NCBI GenBank assembly: GCA_041649275.1
Contig: JBAZNL010000006.1
Coordinates: 23,088 to 87,087, forward strand
Direction: 5' to 3'
DNA length: 64,000 bases
Source of the DNA: Candidatus Izemoplasmatales bacterium
Lineage (GTDB): Bacteria > Bacillota_I > Bacilli_A > Izemoplasmatales > Hujiaoplasmataceae
The position numbers were made by a program, and so were the translations under genes. Positions 8,469-16,617 of the stretch are shown here, piece after piece. Positions within the stretch are counted from its first letter, which is position 1. Every line of letters starts with the position of its first letter. The notes under the pieces were generated by a model. The model saw only the letters and a program-made list of their open reading frames with translations. It had not been told where the DNA came from and searched no databases.

Positions 8469-8646
8469 CGCGGACAAGAAGCGCCTGCTCGCGATCGTCG
8501 TTTCCTACGTCGTCCTCGGCGCGGGAGCGTTCGCGGCGCTCGCGTTCGGCGACCTGTCGGAGAGCGCGCGGCTTGTGGTCGCGATCGGCCTCGTCGTCGT
8601 CACGGGAATCGCCTCGTACGCCTCCGCCCGCACCTATCGGCGCTGA
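8461..8646 (+). CDS. Small two-helix membrane protein, unknown
   Basis: A 61-residue protein beginning with TTG at 8461, overlapping the end of surE by 8 bases, with GGGGAG directly before the start. It has two hydrophobic stretches, AIVVSYVVLGAGAFAALAF and VVAIGLVVVTGIASYA, joined by a short GDLSESAR turn, and ends in basic RTYRR. Position between surE and yggS with no gap supports a real gene. No family is recognised. Confidence 0.6.
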   Translation: MNSADKKRLLAIVVSYVVLGAGAFAALAFGDLSESARLVVAIGLVVVTGIASYASARTYRR

Positions 8647-8661
8647 AAGGACGTGGACGCC

Positions 8662-9306
8662 ATGAATCTCGCGAAGAACCTCGAAACGGTCAGACGCGAC
8701 CTCGGATCGGCCACGCTCGTCGCCGCGACCAAGTACGTCGGCGCCGACACGATCGCCGAACTTTCCCGCCTCGGCGTCACGGACGTCGGCGAGAACCGGA
8801 CCGACAGCTATCTCGAAAAGCGCGCCGCGCTTTCGGACCTGCCGATCCGCTGGCACTTCATCGGCCACCTCCAGTCGAACAAGGCGAAAGGCGTCGTCGA
8901 GACGATCGACTGCCTGCATTCGCTCGACAGTCTCCGCCTCGCCGCCGAGATTCAGAAGCGGCGGACGACCCCCCTCGATTGTTTCGTCGAGGTGCACGTC
9001 TCCGGCGAACCGTCGAAGGACGGCGTCGAACCGGAAAACCTGCGGGATTTCGTCAAGGATCTCGCGGAGTATGATAGAATAAGGGTGGTCGGCCTGATGG
9101 GCATGGCCGCCGAGGCCGAGGATGCGGTCGTGCTCGAGACGTTTTTACGGCTCGCGCGGCTGCGCGACGCGATCCGCGCCGAGGGGTGGCTCCACGCCCC
9201 CTGCGCCTACCTGTCGATGGGGATGAGCGGCGACTACAGGCTCGCCCTTCAGGCCGGCGCCACGCACGTGCGGCTCGGCTCGATCCTGTTCAGAAGCGAG
9301 GAATGA
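8662..9306 (+). CDS. ylmE: YggS/YlmE family pyridoxal-phosphate homeostasis protein
   Basis: A fold-type III PLP-binding protein that controls free PLP level. With ATG 8662 as start it has 214 residues. Lys24 in LVAATKY is the PLP Schiff-base lysine, followed by GENRTDSYLEK, WHFIGHLQSNK and the late LSMGMSGDYRLALQAGATHVRLGS motif that binds phosphate. The GTG at 8653 would sit on the RBS (GAAAGGA, 8645-8651), so the ATG is preferred. It overlaps sepF, as ylmE does in Gram-positive division clusters. The helix after VEVHVSGEPSKDG is also typical. Confidence 0.94.
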   Translation: MNLAKNLETVRRDLGSATLVAATKYVGADTIAELSRLGVTDVGENRTDSYLEKRAALSDLPIRWHFIGHLQSNKAKGVVETIDCLHSLDSLRLAAEIQKRRTTPLDCFVEVHVSGEPSKDGVEPENLRDFVKDLAEYDRIRVVGLMGMAAEAEDAVVLETFLRLARLRDAIRAEGWLHAPCAYLSMGMSGDYRLALQAGATHVRLGSILFRSEE

Positions 9307-9629
9307 TGATGGGACTCTTTCAGAAGAAGCAACCGGTCAAGACCACCGACGTCGGATTCGAGCAGCTCGAGTTCTTCCGCGTCCACGACACCGCCAAGAT
9401 CTACGAGTACGCGGAGAAGATCATGCATCGGATCCCGATCGTGCTCAACTTCTCGGACTGCCTGATCCAGGAGGCCAACGAGAACCTCCTCTTCCTCACC
9501 GGCGTGCTCTACGCCTGCGACGGCGAGATCGTCAGGATCCAGGACAAGATCTACCTGATGGCGCAGAAGAGCGACCTGAACGGACCGACGCTCACGAAGT
9601 TCGTCAACCAGTACGGCTCGAAGAAGTGA
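9303..9629 (+). CDS. sepF: Cell division protein SepF
   Basis: SepF anchors FtsZ filaments to the membrane and can replace FtsA in Gram-positive bacteria. The roughly 108-residue protein has the core domain: IPIVLNFSDCLIQEANENLL, FLTGVLYACDGEIVRIQDKIYL. A short hydrophobic/basic N-terminus (MGLFQKK) could be the membrane-binding helix. It lacks most of the long acidic linker of Bacillus SepF. Three consecutive ATGs exist (9303, 9306, 9309); spacing to GAGGA favours 9309, while 9303 gives ATGA coupling to ylmE. Given the missing ftsA nearby, SepF may be the main FtsZ tether (inference). Confidence 0.92.
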   Translation: MMMGLFQKKQPVKTTDVGFEQLEFFRVHDTAKIYEYAEKIMHRIPIVLNFSDCLIQEANENLLFLTGVLYACDGEIVRIQDKIYLMAQKSDLNGPTLTKFVNQYGSKK

Positions 9630-9669
9630 CTCCGGTTCCGCGAAGTCCGGAGGCGGCGTGCGGCCGCGC

Positions 9670-9698
9670 TTGATTTCGCGCGCGAAATGTAGTATAAT
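9670..9698 (+). promoter_or_regulatory. Promoter of the ileS T-box transcript
   Basis: TTGATT (9670-9675), 17-base spacer, TATAAT (9693-9698). Start expected near 9705, giving a leader of about 260 bases before ileS. Confidence 0.8.
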
Positions 9699-9704
9699 AT
9701 TCAA

Positions 9705-9936
9705 GAATCATGCATCTGCGATGATCGGGACACGACGTGATCCCCACGGATTTCAAGAGACCGGACGAACGGTGAGACGTCCGGAATCCGCCTTCACGCC
9801 ATCCCCCGTGAGCCGGCCGTCGAACCAAGTAGACGGTCGCGTCCGCCCGCGTTAAGGGCTTCGAGTGCCGGCGCAAGCCGGAATGAAGGTGGCACCGCGG
9901 TTCCAGGCAATCGCCCTTTTTCGGGGGCGATTTTTT
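9705..9936 (+). ncRNA. T-box leader, isoleucine-responsive, upstream of ileS
   Basis: The leader has the conserved T-box sequence GAATGAAGGTGGCACCGCGG (9881-9900), whose TGGC can pair with an uncharged tRNA acceptor end. A Stem I apical hairpin CCGGAC...GTCCGG carries the GGTG box (9761-9784). The likely specifier codon is ATC (9801-9803), an isoleucine codon followed by the usual GTGAGC. The terminator is TCGCCC (9911-9916) with GGGCGA (9925-9930) and a T run to 9936. Uncharged tRNA-Ile would favour the antiterminator and allow ileS transcription. Confidence 0.93.
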
Positions 9937-9965
9937 CGTTCCCGCGGACCTGCACGGAGGAAATC

Positions 9966-12701
9966 ATGGAAAAGAAGAACTGGAAAGACACCCTGCTCAT
10001 GCCCGAAACCGAGTTTCCGATGCGCGGGAACCTCGGTCAGAAGGAGCCGCTCATCCAGAAACGCTGGGATGAGCTCAACCTCTACGAGAAGCTCCTGGAG
10101 CGCAACCACGGACTGCCCGAGTACGTCCTGCACGACGGGCCGCCCTACGCCAACGGCTCGATCCACGTCGGCCACGCCCTGAACAAGTCCCTGAAGGACT
10201 TCGTCCTGCGCTACAAGACGATGACCGGCCACTACGTCCGCTACATCCCGGGCTGGGACACCCACGGCCTGCCGATCGAGAACGCCCTCTCCAAGGACCG
10301 CAAGGTCGACCGCAAGTCGATGTCGGTGGCGGCGTTCCGCCGCCTCTGCGAGACCTACGCGCTCGAGCAGGTCGAGATCCAGAAGGGCCAGTTCCGCCGC
10401 CTCGGCATCCTCGGCGAGTGGGACAAGCCCTACATCACCCTCGACCGCGCCTTCGAGGCGGCGCAGCTCCGCCTCTTCGCCCGGATGGTCGAGAAGGGCC
10501 TGATCTACAAGGGCCTGAAGCCCGTCTACTGGTCGCCCTCCTCGGAATCGGCGCTCGCCGAGGCCGAGATCGAATACTTCGACGTTTCCTCGCCGTCGAT
10601 CTTCGTCGCCCTGCCGGTCGTCTCCGCCAAGGGCATCCTTCCCAAGGGCGCCGAGCTCCTGATCTGGACGACGACGCCGTGGACGATCCCCGCGAATCTC
10701 GCGGTCGCGGCCGGTCCCGAGATCGAGTACGTCGTCGTGAAGACCGAGACCGGGCGTCTGCTCGTGCTCGCGAAGAGTCGCCTCGAGGCGGTCGCGACCG
10801 AACTCCAGCTCCTCAGGACCGACATTCAGAAGACCGTCTCCGGAAGCGAACTCGAGGGCGTCACCTACCGCCATCCGCTCTACGACCGCACCTCGCCGGT
10901 GATTTTAGGCGACCACGTCACCACCGAGGACGGCACCGGCCTCGTGCATACCGCCCCCGGCCACGGCGAGGACGACTTCAACGTCGGCCAGAAGTACGGC
11001 CTGCCCGTCTTCTGCCCGGTCGACGCCCGCGGCTGCATGACCGCCGACGCCGGCCCCCGCTTCGCCGGCCTGTTCGTCGACGACTGCAACCCCGCCGTGA
11101 TCCTCGCCCTCGAGGAATGCGGCGCGCTCCTCAAGTCCGGCACCATCCGCCACAGCTATCCCCACGACTGGCGCACCAAGAAGCCGGTCATCTTCCGCGC
11201 CACGCCGCAGTGGTTCGCCTCGATCGAGAAGCTCAAGGACGACATCCTCCGGGCGATCGAGTCCGTCAAATGGTATCCGTCCTGGGGCGACGTCCGCCTC
11301 GGCAACATGATCAGGGAGCGCGAGGCCTGGTGCATCTCCCGGCAGCGCGCCTGGGGCGTCCCGATCCCGGCGTTCTACACCGAGAAGGGCACCGCCGTCC
11401 TCGACAAGGACGTGATCGAGCACGTCGCCGCAATCTTCGAGAAGGAAGGCTCCAACGCCTGGTTCGAGCGCTCCGCCGAAGAACTCCTGCCGCCCGGATT
11501 CACCCATCCGGACAGCCCGAACGGACGCTTCGCGAAGGAGACCGACATCATGGACGTCTGGTTCGATTCCGGCTCGACGCACCACGGGGCGATGATCGAC
11601 CGCGGCCAGCCGTATCCGGCCGACCTCTACCTCGAGGGCTCCGACCAGTACCGCGGCTGGTTCAACAGCTCGCTCACGACCGGCGTCGCCACCGAGGGCG
11701 CCGCCCCCTACCGCACGCTCGTCTCGCACGGCTTCGTGCTCGACGGCGAGGGGCGGAAGATGTCGAAGTCGCTCGGCAACGTCGTCGACCCGAACAAGGT
11801 GATGGAGCAGCTCGGCGCCGACATCCTGAGACTCTGGGTCGCTTCCGTCGACTACCAGTCCGACGTGCGCATCTCCGACGAACTCGTGAACCAGGTCGCC
11901 GAGACCTACCGAAAGATCCGAAACACCTTCAAGTTCCTGCTGGGCAACCTCGCCGACTTCGACTTCCACGTCGACCAGGTCGACGAGTCGAGGATGACCG
12001 AGATCGACCGCTATTTCCTCGGGAAGACCCGCCGGCTCGTACGGGAATGCCTGTCCGCCTACGAAGACTTCCGCTTCGACGACGTGTCCCGCAAGGCGGC
12101 CAACTTCGTCACCTTCGCGAGCTCGTTCTACCTCGACTTCGCGAAGGACATCCTCTACATCGAGAAGAAGGACGACCCCTCGCGCCGCGCCGTCCAGACG
12201 GTCCTGTACCGCATGACCGACGCCCTGATCCGGCTGCTCTGCCCGATCCTGCCGCACACCGCTTCCGAAGCCTACGGCTACCTGCCGCACAGGGACGAGG
12301 AGGACGCCGCGCTCCTCCGGATGCCTCCGGTCGAGGCGTGGGACGAGACCCTCGAAGCCAACTACGACGAGTTCCTCTCCTTCCGCGAGACCGTCCAGAA
12401 GGCGCTCGAGGAAGCCCGCGCCGCGAAGGTCATCGGCAAGTCCCTGAACGCCAAGGTCACGATCTACCCGAAGGGCCGCGTCGAGGCGCTCCTCGCGCGC
12501 CTGCAGGTCGACCTCGCCCGCGTCTTCATCGTCTCCCGCTTCGAGGTCAGGAAGGACGGCTACGGCAGCTTCAAGGCCGTCGACGTCTCGATCGACGTCG
12601 AACCTGCCCCCGGCACGGCCTGCGAGCGCTGCTGGCAGGTGGTGGACGCCGTCGACGACGACGGTCTCTGCCCGCGCTGCGCCGCGGTCGTCCGCGGCTG
12701 A
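9966..12701 (+). CDS. ileS: Isoleucyl-tRNA synthetase
   Basis: This class I synthetase charges tRNA-Ile and edits mischarged valine. The 911-residue protein has the HIGH motif as HVGH at 67-70, KMSKS at 598-602, an editing domain (LIWTTTPWTIPANLAV and following), and a C-terminal zinc finger with Cys886, Cys889, Cys902 and Cys905. Length and zinc finger match the bacterial short form related to Bacillus IleRS. A GGAGG lies just before the ATG. It is controlled by the T-box leader and follows ylmE-sepF, as ileS follows the division cluster in many Gram-positive genomes. Confidence 0.98.
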   Translation: MEKKNWKDTLLMPETEFPMRGNLGQKEPLIQKRWDELNLYEKLLERNHGLPEYVLHDGPPYANGSIHVGHALNKSLKDFVLRYKTMTGHYVRYIPGWDTHGLPIENALSKDRKVDRKSMSVAAFRRLCETYALEQVEIQKGQFRRLGILGEWDKPYITLDRAFEAAQLRLFARMVEKGLIYKGLKPVYWSPSSESALAEAEIEYFDVSSPSIFVALPVVSAKGILPKGAELLIWTTTPWTIPANLAVAAGPEIEYVVVKTETGRLLVLAKSRLEAVATELQLLRTDIQKTVSGSELEGVTYRHPLYDRTSPVILGDHVTTEDGTGLVHTAPGHGEDDFNVGQKYGLPVFCPVDARGCMTADAGPRFAGLFVDDCNPAVILALEECGALLKSGTIRHSYPHDWRTKKPVIFRATPQWFASIEKLKDDILRAIESVKWYPSWGDVRLGNMIREREAWCISRQRAWGVPIPAFYTEKGTAVLDKDVIEHVAAIFEKEGSNAWFERSAEELLPPGFTHPDSPNGRFAKETDIMDVWFDSGSTHHGAMIDRGQPYPADLYLEGSDQYRGWFNSSLTTGVATEGAAPYRTLVSHGFVLDGEGRKMSKSLGNVVDPNKVMEQLGADILRLWVASVDYQSDVRISDELVNQVAETYRKIRNTFKFLLGNLADFDFHVDQVDESRMTEIDRYFLGKTRRLVRECLSAYEDFRFDDVSRKAANFVTFASSFYLDFAKDILYIEKKDDPSRRAVQTVLYRMTDALIRLLCPILPHTASEAYGYLPHRDEEDAALLRMPPVEAWDETLEANYDEFLSFRETVQKALEEARAAKVIGKSLNAKVTIYPKGRVEALLARLQVDLARVFIVSRFEVRKDGYGSFKAVDVSIDVEPAPGTACERCWQVVDAVDDDGLCPRCAAVVRG

Positions 12702-12716
12702 GGTGTGAAGTCTCCG

Positions 12717-13355
12717 ATGCGCGCCCGCCTCACCCCCAGGAACATCCTCCTCTACGTCCTCGGGATCGCATGCATCTCCTTCGGGGTGGTGCTGTCGTTT
12801 CGCACCGGCTTCGGCGGGAATCCCGGCGACACCCTGACGGCGGTCCTGAGCACGGTCACCGGCCTCACCTTCGGTCTCACCTCGGCCATCATCTGTGCCG
12901 TCTACATCCTCTTCCTCTCCGTCTTCTTCCGCACCTGGAAGTTCACCTTCCTCGTCGCCCAGGTCGCGATCTTCTCGCCGATCGCCGACTTCTGGGGTCT
13001 GGTCGTCCTCAAGGACTTCCATCCGACCGGGGCGGCGGCGTGGGTCGCCTTCGCCGTCTCGGCGCTCGCGATCCCGCTCGGTTCTTCGATCCTGATCCGC
13101 ACGAAGCTGCCGGCGGGGATCTTCGACGAACTCATGTTCTTCACCGCGCACGTCACCAAATTCAAGCTCTCGGCGGCGCGCACGCTCAACGAATCGCTGA
13201 TCGTCGGTCTGGCGATCGCGATCGGATATCTATCCGGCAACGGCCTCGGCGCCGTCGGGCTCGGCACGATCGCCTACGCCCTGTCGGTCGGCTGGATCCT
13301 CAAGGGGATCCTCCTGCTTTCCGAACGCATCTTCCCAGGGAGGGAAACGACATGA
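12717..13355 (+). CDS. YczE/YyaS/YitT-family integral membrane protein
   Basis: A membrane protein of about 212 residues with five to six hydrophobic helices. It resembles the YczE/YitT family: LYVLGIACISFGVVLSFRTGFGGNPGDTLTAVLS near the N-terminus, where the GxNPxD-like turn is typical, and KGILLLSERIFPG at the end. The function of the family is not established. GTG 12705 overlaps the RBS region GAGGTG, so ATG 12717 is preferred. It overlaps deoC by four bases (ATGA) and follows ileS closely, so it may share the T-box transcript. Confidence 0.78.
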   Translation: MRARLTPRNILLYVLGIACISFGVVLSFRTGFGGNPGDTLTAVLSTVTGLTFGLTSAIICAVYILFLSVFFRTWKFTFLVAQVAIFSPIADFWGLVVLKDFHPTGAAAWVAFAVSALAIPLGSSILIRTKLPAGIFDELMFFTAHVTKFKLSAARTLNESLIVGLAIAIGYLSGNGLGAVGLGTIAYALSVGWILKGILLLSERIFPGRETT

Positions 13356-14005
13356 ACGTGAACCAGTACATCGACCACACCTACCTCAAGGCCTTCGGCA
13401 CCGCGAAGGACATCGACCAGCTCGTCGCCGAGGCGGCCCGGTGGCAATTCAAGAGCGTCTGCCTCAACCCCGCGTGGGTCAAATACGCCAAGGAGAAGCT
13501 CGCCGGGACCGGCGTGCTGGTCTGCACGGTCATCGGCTTCCCGCTCGGCGCGAACACGACCGAGACGAAGGTCTTCGAGACCCTCGACGCCGTCCAAAAC
13601 GGCGCCGACGAGATCGACATGGTCATAAACGTCGGCCGCGTCAAGCAAGGCGACGACGCCTACGTCCAGTCCGAGATCGAACGGATCGTCAAGGCCGCGC
13701 AGGGGCGCGTCGTCAAGGTCATCATCGAGACCTGTTACCTCTCGAAGGAGGAGATCGCCCGCACGAGCGCCGTCGTCGGGAAGACCGGCGCGACCTTCGT
13801 GAAGACCTCCACCGGCTTCGGCACCGCCGGCGCCACCGCCGAAGACGTGAAGATCATGAAGGAAGCTTCCGGCAAGGCCGTCAAGGCCGCCGGCGGGGTG
13901 AAGACGAAGGAAGACCTCGAGAAGATGCTCGAAGCCGGCGCGACCCGGATCGGCACCTCCAACGGCGTCGCCCTGATGACCGCGGGCGAAGGGTCCGGCT
14001 ACTGA
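13352..14005 (+). CDS. deoC: Deoxyribose-phosphate aldolase
   Basis: DeoC splits 2-deoxyribose-5-phosphate into glyceraldehyde-3-phosphate and acetaldehyde, the last step of deoxynucleoside breakdown. The 217-residue protein has the Schiff-base Lys151 in FVKTSTGF, the proton-relay Lys178 in VKAAGGV, and Asp89 in DEIDMVINVG. An AGGGAGG lies before ATG 13352. It is linked with deoD two genes later; acetaldehyde and acetyl-CoA metabolism could connect to PduL (inference). Confidence 0.97.
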   Translation: MNVNQYIDHTYLKAFGTAKDIDQLVAEAARWQFKSVCLNPAWVKYAKEKLAGTGVLVCTVIGFPLGANTTETKVFETLDAVQNGADEIDMVINVGRVKQGDDAYVQSEIERIVKAAQGRVVKVIIETCYLSKEEIARTSAVVGKTGATFVKTSTGFGTAGATAEDVKIMKEASGKAVKAAGGVKTKEDLEKMLEAGATRIGTSNGVALMTAGEGSGY

Positions 14006-14619
14006 TGTCCCTCCAGGACCGCGTCATCGAAGGCACCCTGCAGGCGGTGGCGCCGCTCAAGGCGGACAGGATCGCGATCCACGCCGCCTTCTACGCGGCG
14101 CTCGTCTTCGCCTTCTACATGCTCCTGGTCGGCGCGATCGACTGGGTCGGCGGCGTCGCCGCCGGACTCGGCGGCGTGCTCTACAGCGTCGTCCGCGACT
14201 TCTCCACCGCCCGCCGCTACCGCCGCGCCCTCGCCTCCCACCTCGCCTACGTGCAGGAGAAGCATCCGCACGTGGAACTGTACGTCCCGATGGTCGAGAA
14301 GCTCGGCAACTCGCTGCTCCTCAAGCGCTCCGGCCTCTTCCTCGAGGACGGCCGCCTTTCGCTCGAGGCGTTCAACCAGCCGGCCTTCGCGAAGAGCCCG
14401 AAGGACTCGATCACCGTCCCCGTCGGCGTCGACTTCCGGATCTTCGAATCGGTTTCCGAGGCGAAGGTCCCGCTCGTCGGCTTCCGCTCCGAACTGATGA
14501 AGAACGCCTACCGCTTCCACGTCTACGGCGACGAAGAGGCGGTCGCGCGGATCGCGGCCTTCGCCGAATCCCCGGCGCCCGCCGACGCGGCTTCCGCCGA
14601 ACCCGAAAGGAATGATTGA
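14005..14619 (+). CDS. Unknown membrane-anchored protein between deoC and deoD
   Basis: A 204-residue protein starting with ATG 14005 that shares one base with the deoC stop. An amphipathic N-terminus is followed by two hydrophobic helices (IHAAFYAALVFAFYMLLVGAI and VAAGLGGVLYSVV). A basic segment FSTARRYRRALASHLAYVQEKH comes next, then a soluble region of about 120 residues containing ELYVPMVEKLGNSLLLKRSGLFLEDGRLSL. This end resembles PH-like or GRAM-like small beta domains only vaguely. No family is recognised. Position inside the deo genes suggests a link to nucleoside metabolism or chance operon membership. Confidence 0.72.
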   Translation: MSLQDRVIEGTLQAVAPLKADRIAIHAAFYAALVFAFYMLLVGAIDWVGGVAAGLGGVLYSVVRDFSTARRYRRALASHLAYVQEKHPHVELYVPMVEKLGNSLLLKRSGLFLEDGRLSLEAFNQPAFAKSPKDSITVPVGVDFRIFESVSEAKVPLVGFRSELMKNAYRFHVYGDEEAVARIAAFAESPAPADAASAEPERND

Positions 14620-14620
14620 C

Positions 14621-15325
14621 ATGGCAACCCCCCACAACAGCGCCAGACCCGGCGACATCGCCAAGACCGTCCTGATGCCCGGCGACCCGCTCCGCGCGAA
14701 GTACATCGCGGAGAAGTTCCTCGACCATCCCGTCCAGTTCAACCAGGTCCGCAACATGTTCGGCTACACCGGCACCTACAAGGGCAAGCCGGTCTCCGTC
14801 ATGGGCTCCGGCATGGGCATGCCCTCGATCGGCATCTACTCGTACGAGCTCTTCAAGTTCTACGGCGTCGAGCGGATCGTCCGCGTCGGCTCCGCCGGCG
14901 CCTACACGCCCGACCTGAAGCTCTTCGACGTGATGCTCGTCGACCACTCGTGGAGCGAATCGAACTACGCCATGGCGCAGAGCGGCGCGCCCGAGCATCT
15001 GATTCCGGCGACCCCGGCGCTCGTCGAAAGCCTTGCGGAAGCGGCGGCGCGGATCGGCGTCCCGGTCCATCGCGGCACGGTCCACTCCTCCGACGTGTTC
15101 TACCGCGAGGGCGGCACGCCCTTCAGGACGATCCTCGCGGAGCACGGCTGCCTCGCCGTCGAGATGGAGTCGTTCGCGCTCTTCCACAACGCCAGGGTGC
15201 TCGGGAAGGAAGCCGGCTGCCTGCTCACGATCTCCGATTCGCTCGTCACCCGCGAGGAGACCACCGCCGAAGAGCGCGAGAAGGCCTTCACGAACATGAT
15301 GAAGGTCGCCCTCGAGGCCCTGTGA
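14621..15325 (+). CDS. deoD: Purine-nucleoside phosphorylase DeoD
   Basis: DeoD phosphorolyses purine (deoxy)nucleosides to base and (deoxy)ribose-1-phosphate. The 234-residue hexameric-type protein begins MATPHN, like the E. coli enzyme, and has VLMPGDPLRAKYI (phosphate site), GSGMGMPS, VRVGSAGAY, VEMESFAL (ribose site) and SDSLVT, where the Asp is the likely purine acid. ATG 14621 is chosen because GAAAGGA sits 9 bases upstream; the ORF extends to ATG 14612. With deoC, and pdp at the end of the window, it forms a deoxynucleoside degradation route. Confidence 0.97.
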   Translation: MATPHNSARPGDIAKTVLMPGDPLRAKYIAEKFLDHPVQFNQVRNMFGYTGTYKGKPVSVMGSGMGMPSIGIYSYELFKFYGVERIVRVGSAGAYTPDLKLFDVMLVDHSWSESNYAMAQSGAPEHLIPATPALVESLAEAAARIGVPVHRGTVHSSDVFYREGGTPFRTILAEHGCLAVEMESFALFHNARVLGKEAGCLLTISDSLVTREETTAEEREKAFTNMMKVALEAL

Positions 15326-16617
15326 TCCGCGGCGAACGTCGGGATCCGGAACCCCGGCTCCTCGAGATGGAAGGCTACCGGCTCCGGCTGGTGCCGACGA
15401 CGAAGTTCAAGACGTCCTATTTCCAGCTGCGCTTCAGCGCACCCTTTCGCCCGGAGACCCTGAATCTCCGGGCGCTTTTGCCGTATGCGCTCCTCGACGG
15501 GACCGCGACCCTGCCCACGAAACGGCTCTTCCAGAATCGTTGCGACCGCCTCTACGGCGCCCAGGTCGGCGCCGGCGTGGCGAAGCAGGGGATGATGTCC
15601 GTCGTCACCTTCTCGCTTTCGGTCGTGAACGACCATTACCTCCCCGGCGATGCCCGGGTGCTCGACGAGGCGCTCGACCTCTTCCATGACGTCGTGTTGC
15701 GCCCGCGGACCTACCGCGGGCTGATCCGCGCCGGCGTCGTGAAAGACGAGGTCCGGCTCCTCCGGGAGGACATCGAGGCGGACTACGCCGACAAGGCCGA
15801 ATACGCCTTCCAGCGGATGTCCGAGGCGATGTTCAAGGACGAACTCGCCCGCTACCGCGCCAAGGGCGACTACGACACCCTCGACAAGGTCACGCCCGAA
15901 GGCCTCACGGAGGCGTATCGGGACATGCTCGCTAATGACTTCGTCGAGGCGGTCGCCGTCGGCGACTTCGATTCCGACGAGATCGCCAGGGCGTTCTCCC
16001 GCCGCTTCGCCTTTTCGCCGCGCCCGACGGTCCCCGTCTGGACCGACACCGAGACCAAGGACATTACCGACGTTCAACGCGTCGTCGAGGAAGGCGACGT
16101 CAGCCAGGCGCGGCTCGTCCTCGGCTACCGCCTCCCGACGCGGTCGGGCTCGAAGGACTACTACGCCGCCGTCGTGGGAAACGCCCTCTTCGGGGACTCC
16201 GACACGTCGATGCTCTTCCGCACGGTGCGGGAGAAGGAGCACCTCTGCTATTACGTCTACAGCGTCTACGCCGCCGGCAAGGGCGCCGTCTTCGTCTCCG
16301 CCGGCGTCGAGCCGGGACGCGAGGACCAGGCCTCCGCGGTCATCGGGCGGGTGAAGGACGACCTCGCCGCCGGCCGCTTCAGCGAGGACGACCTGACCAT
16401 CGCCAAGAACGCCGTCGTCAAGCGGATGCGGCAGTCGACCGACTCGCTCCGCGGGATCGTCGCCGACCACGCCCACTTCGACCGCCTCTACGGGATCCCC
16501 TACGACCTCGACCGGGCGGTCGCTGCCGTGCAGGCCGTCACCGCCGAAGCCGTCGCGGCGCAGATCGCGCTTCTGATCGAGGACACCGAGTACCGGCTCA
16601 CGGGGAGGAACCGCTGA
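15322..16617 (+). CDS. M16-family peptidase-like protein without catalytic zinc motif (YmfF-like)
   Basis: A protein of about 431 residues related to insulinase-type M16 peptidases. It contains the family-type LPTRSGSKDYYAAVVGNALFGD..SMLFRTVREKEHLCYYVYS block in its second half but lacks the HxxEH zinc motif in the N-terminal half, where GTATLPTKRLFQNRCDRLYGAQ stands. It is therefore the non-catalytic partner type. It starts at GTG 15322 overlapping the deoD stop and ends overlapping the ATG of the active M16 gene. This matches the ymfF-ymfH tandem of Bacillus; the native substrate is unknown. Confidence 0.85.
   Translation: MIRGERRDPEPRLLEMEGYRLRLVPTTKFKTSYFQLRFSAPFRPETLNLRALLPYALLDGTATLPTKRLFQNRCDRLYGAQVGAGVAKQGMMSVVTFSLSVVNDHYLPGDARVLDEALDLFHDVVLRPRTYRGLIRAGVVKDEVRLLREDIEADYADKAEYAFQRMSEAMFKDELARYRAKGDYDTLDKVTPEGLTEAYRDMLANDFVEAVAVGDFDSDEIARAFSRRFAFSPRPTVPVWTDTETKDITDVQRVVEEGDVSQARLVLGYRLPTRSGSKDYYAAVVGNALFGDSDTSMLFRTVREKEHLCYYVYSVYAAGKGAVFVSAGVEPGREDQASAVIGRVKDDLAAGRFSEDDLTIAKNAVVKRMRQSTDSLRGIVADHAHFDRLYGIPYDLDRAVAAVQAVTAEAVAAQIALLIEDTEYRLTGRNR

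Noticed and set aside
8653..8661. GTG 8653 as start of ylmE
   Set aside because: It lies 1 base after the RBS; ATG 8662 has proper spacing and matches the family N-terminus.
10418..13351. A plus-strand open frame through ileS in another phase, ending in deoC
   Set aside because: Only its end (from ATG 13352) is real; the rest is an arginine-rich shadow of ileS.
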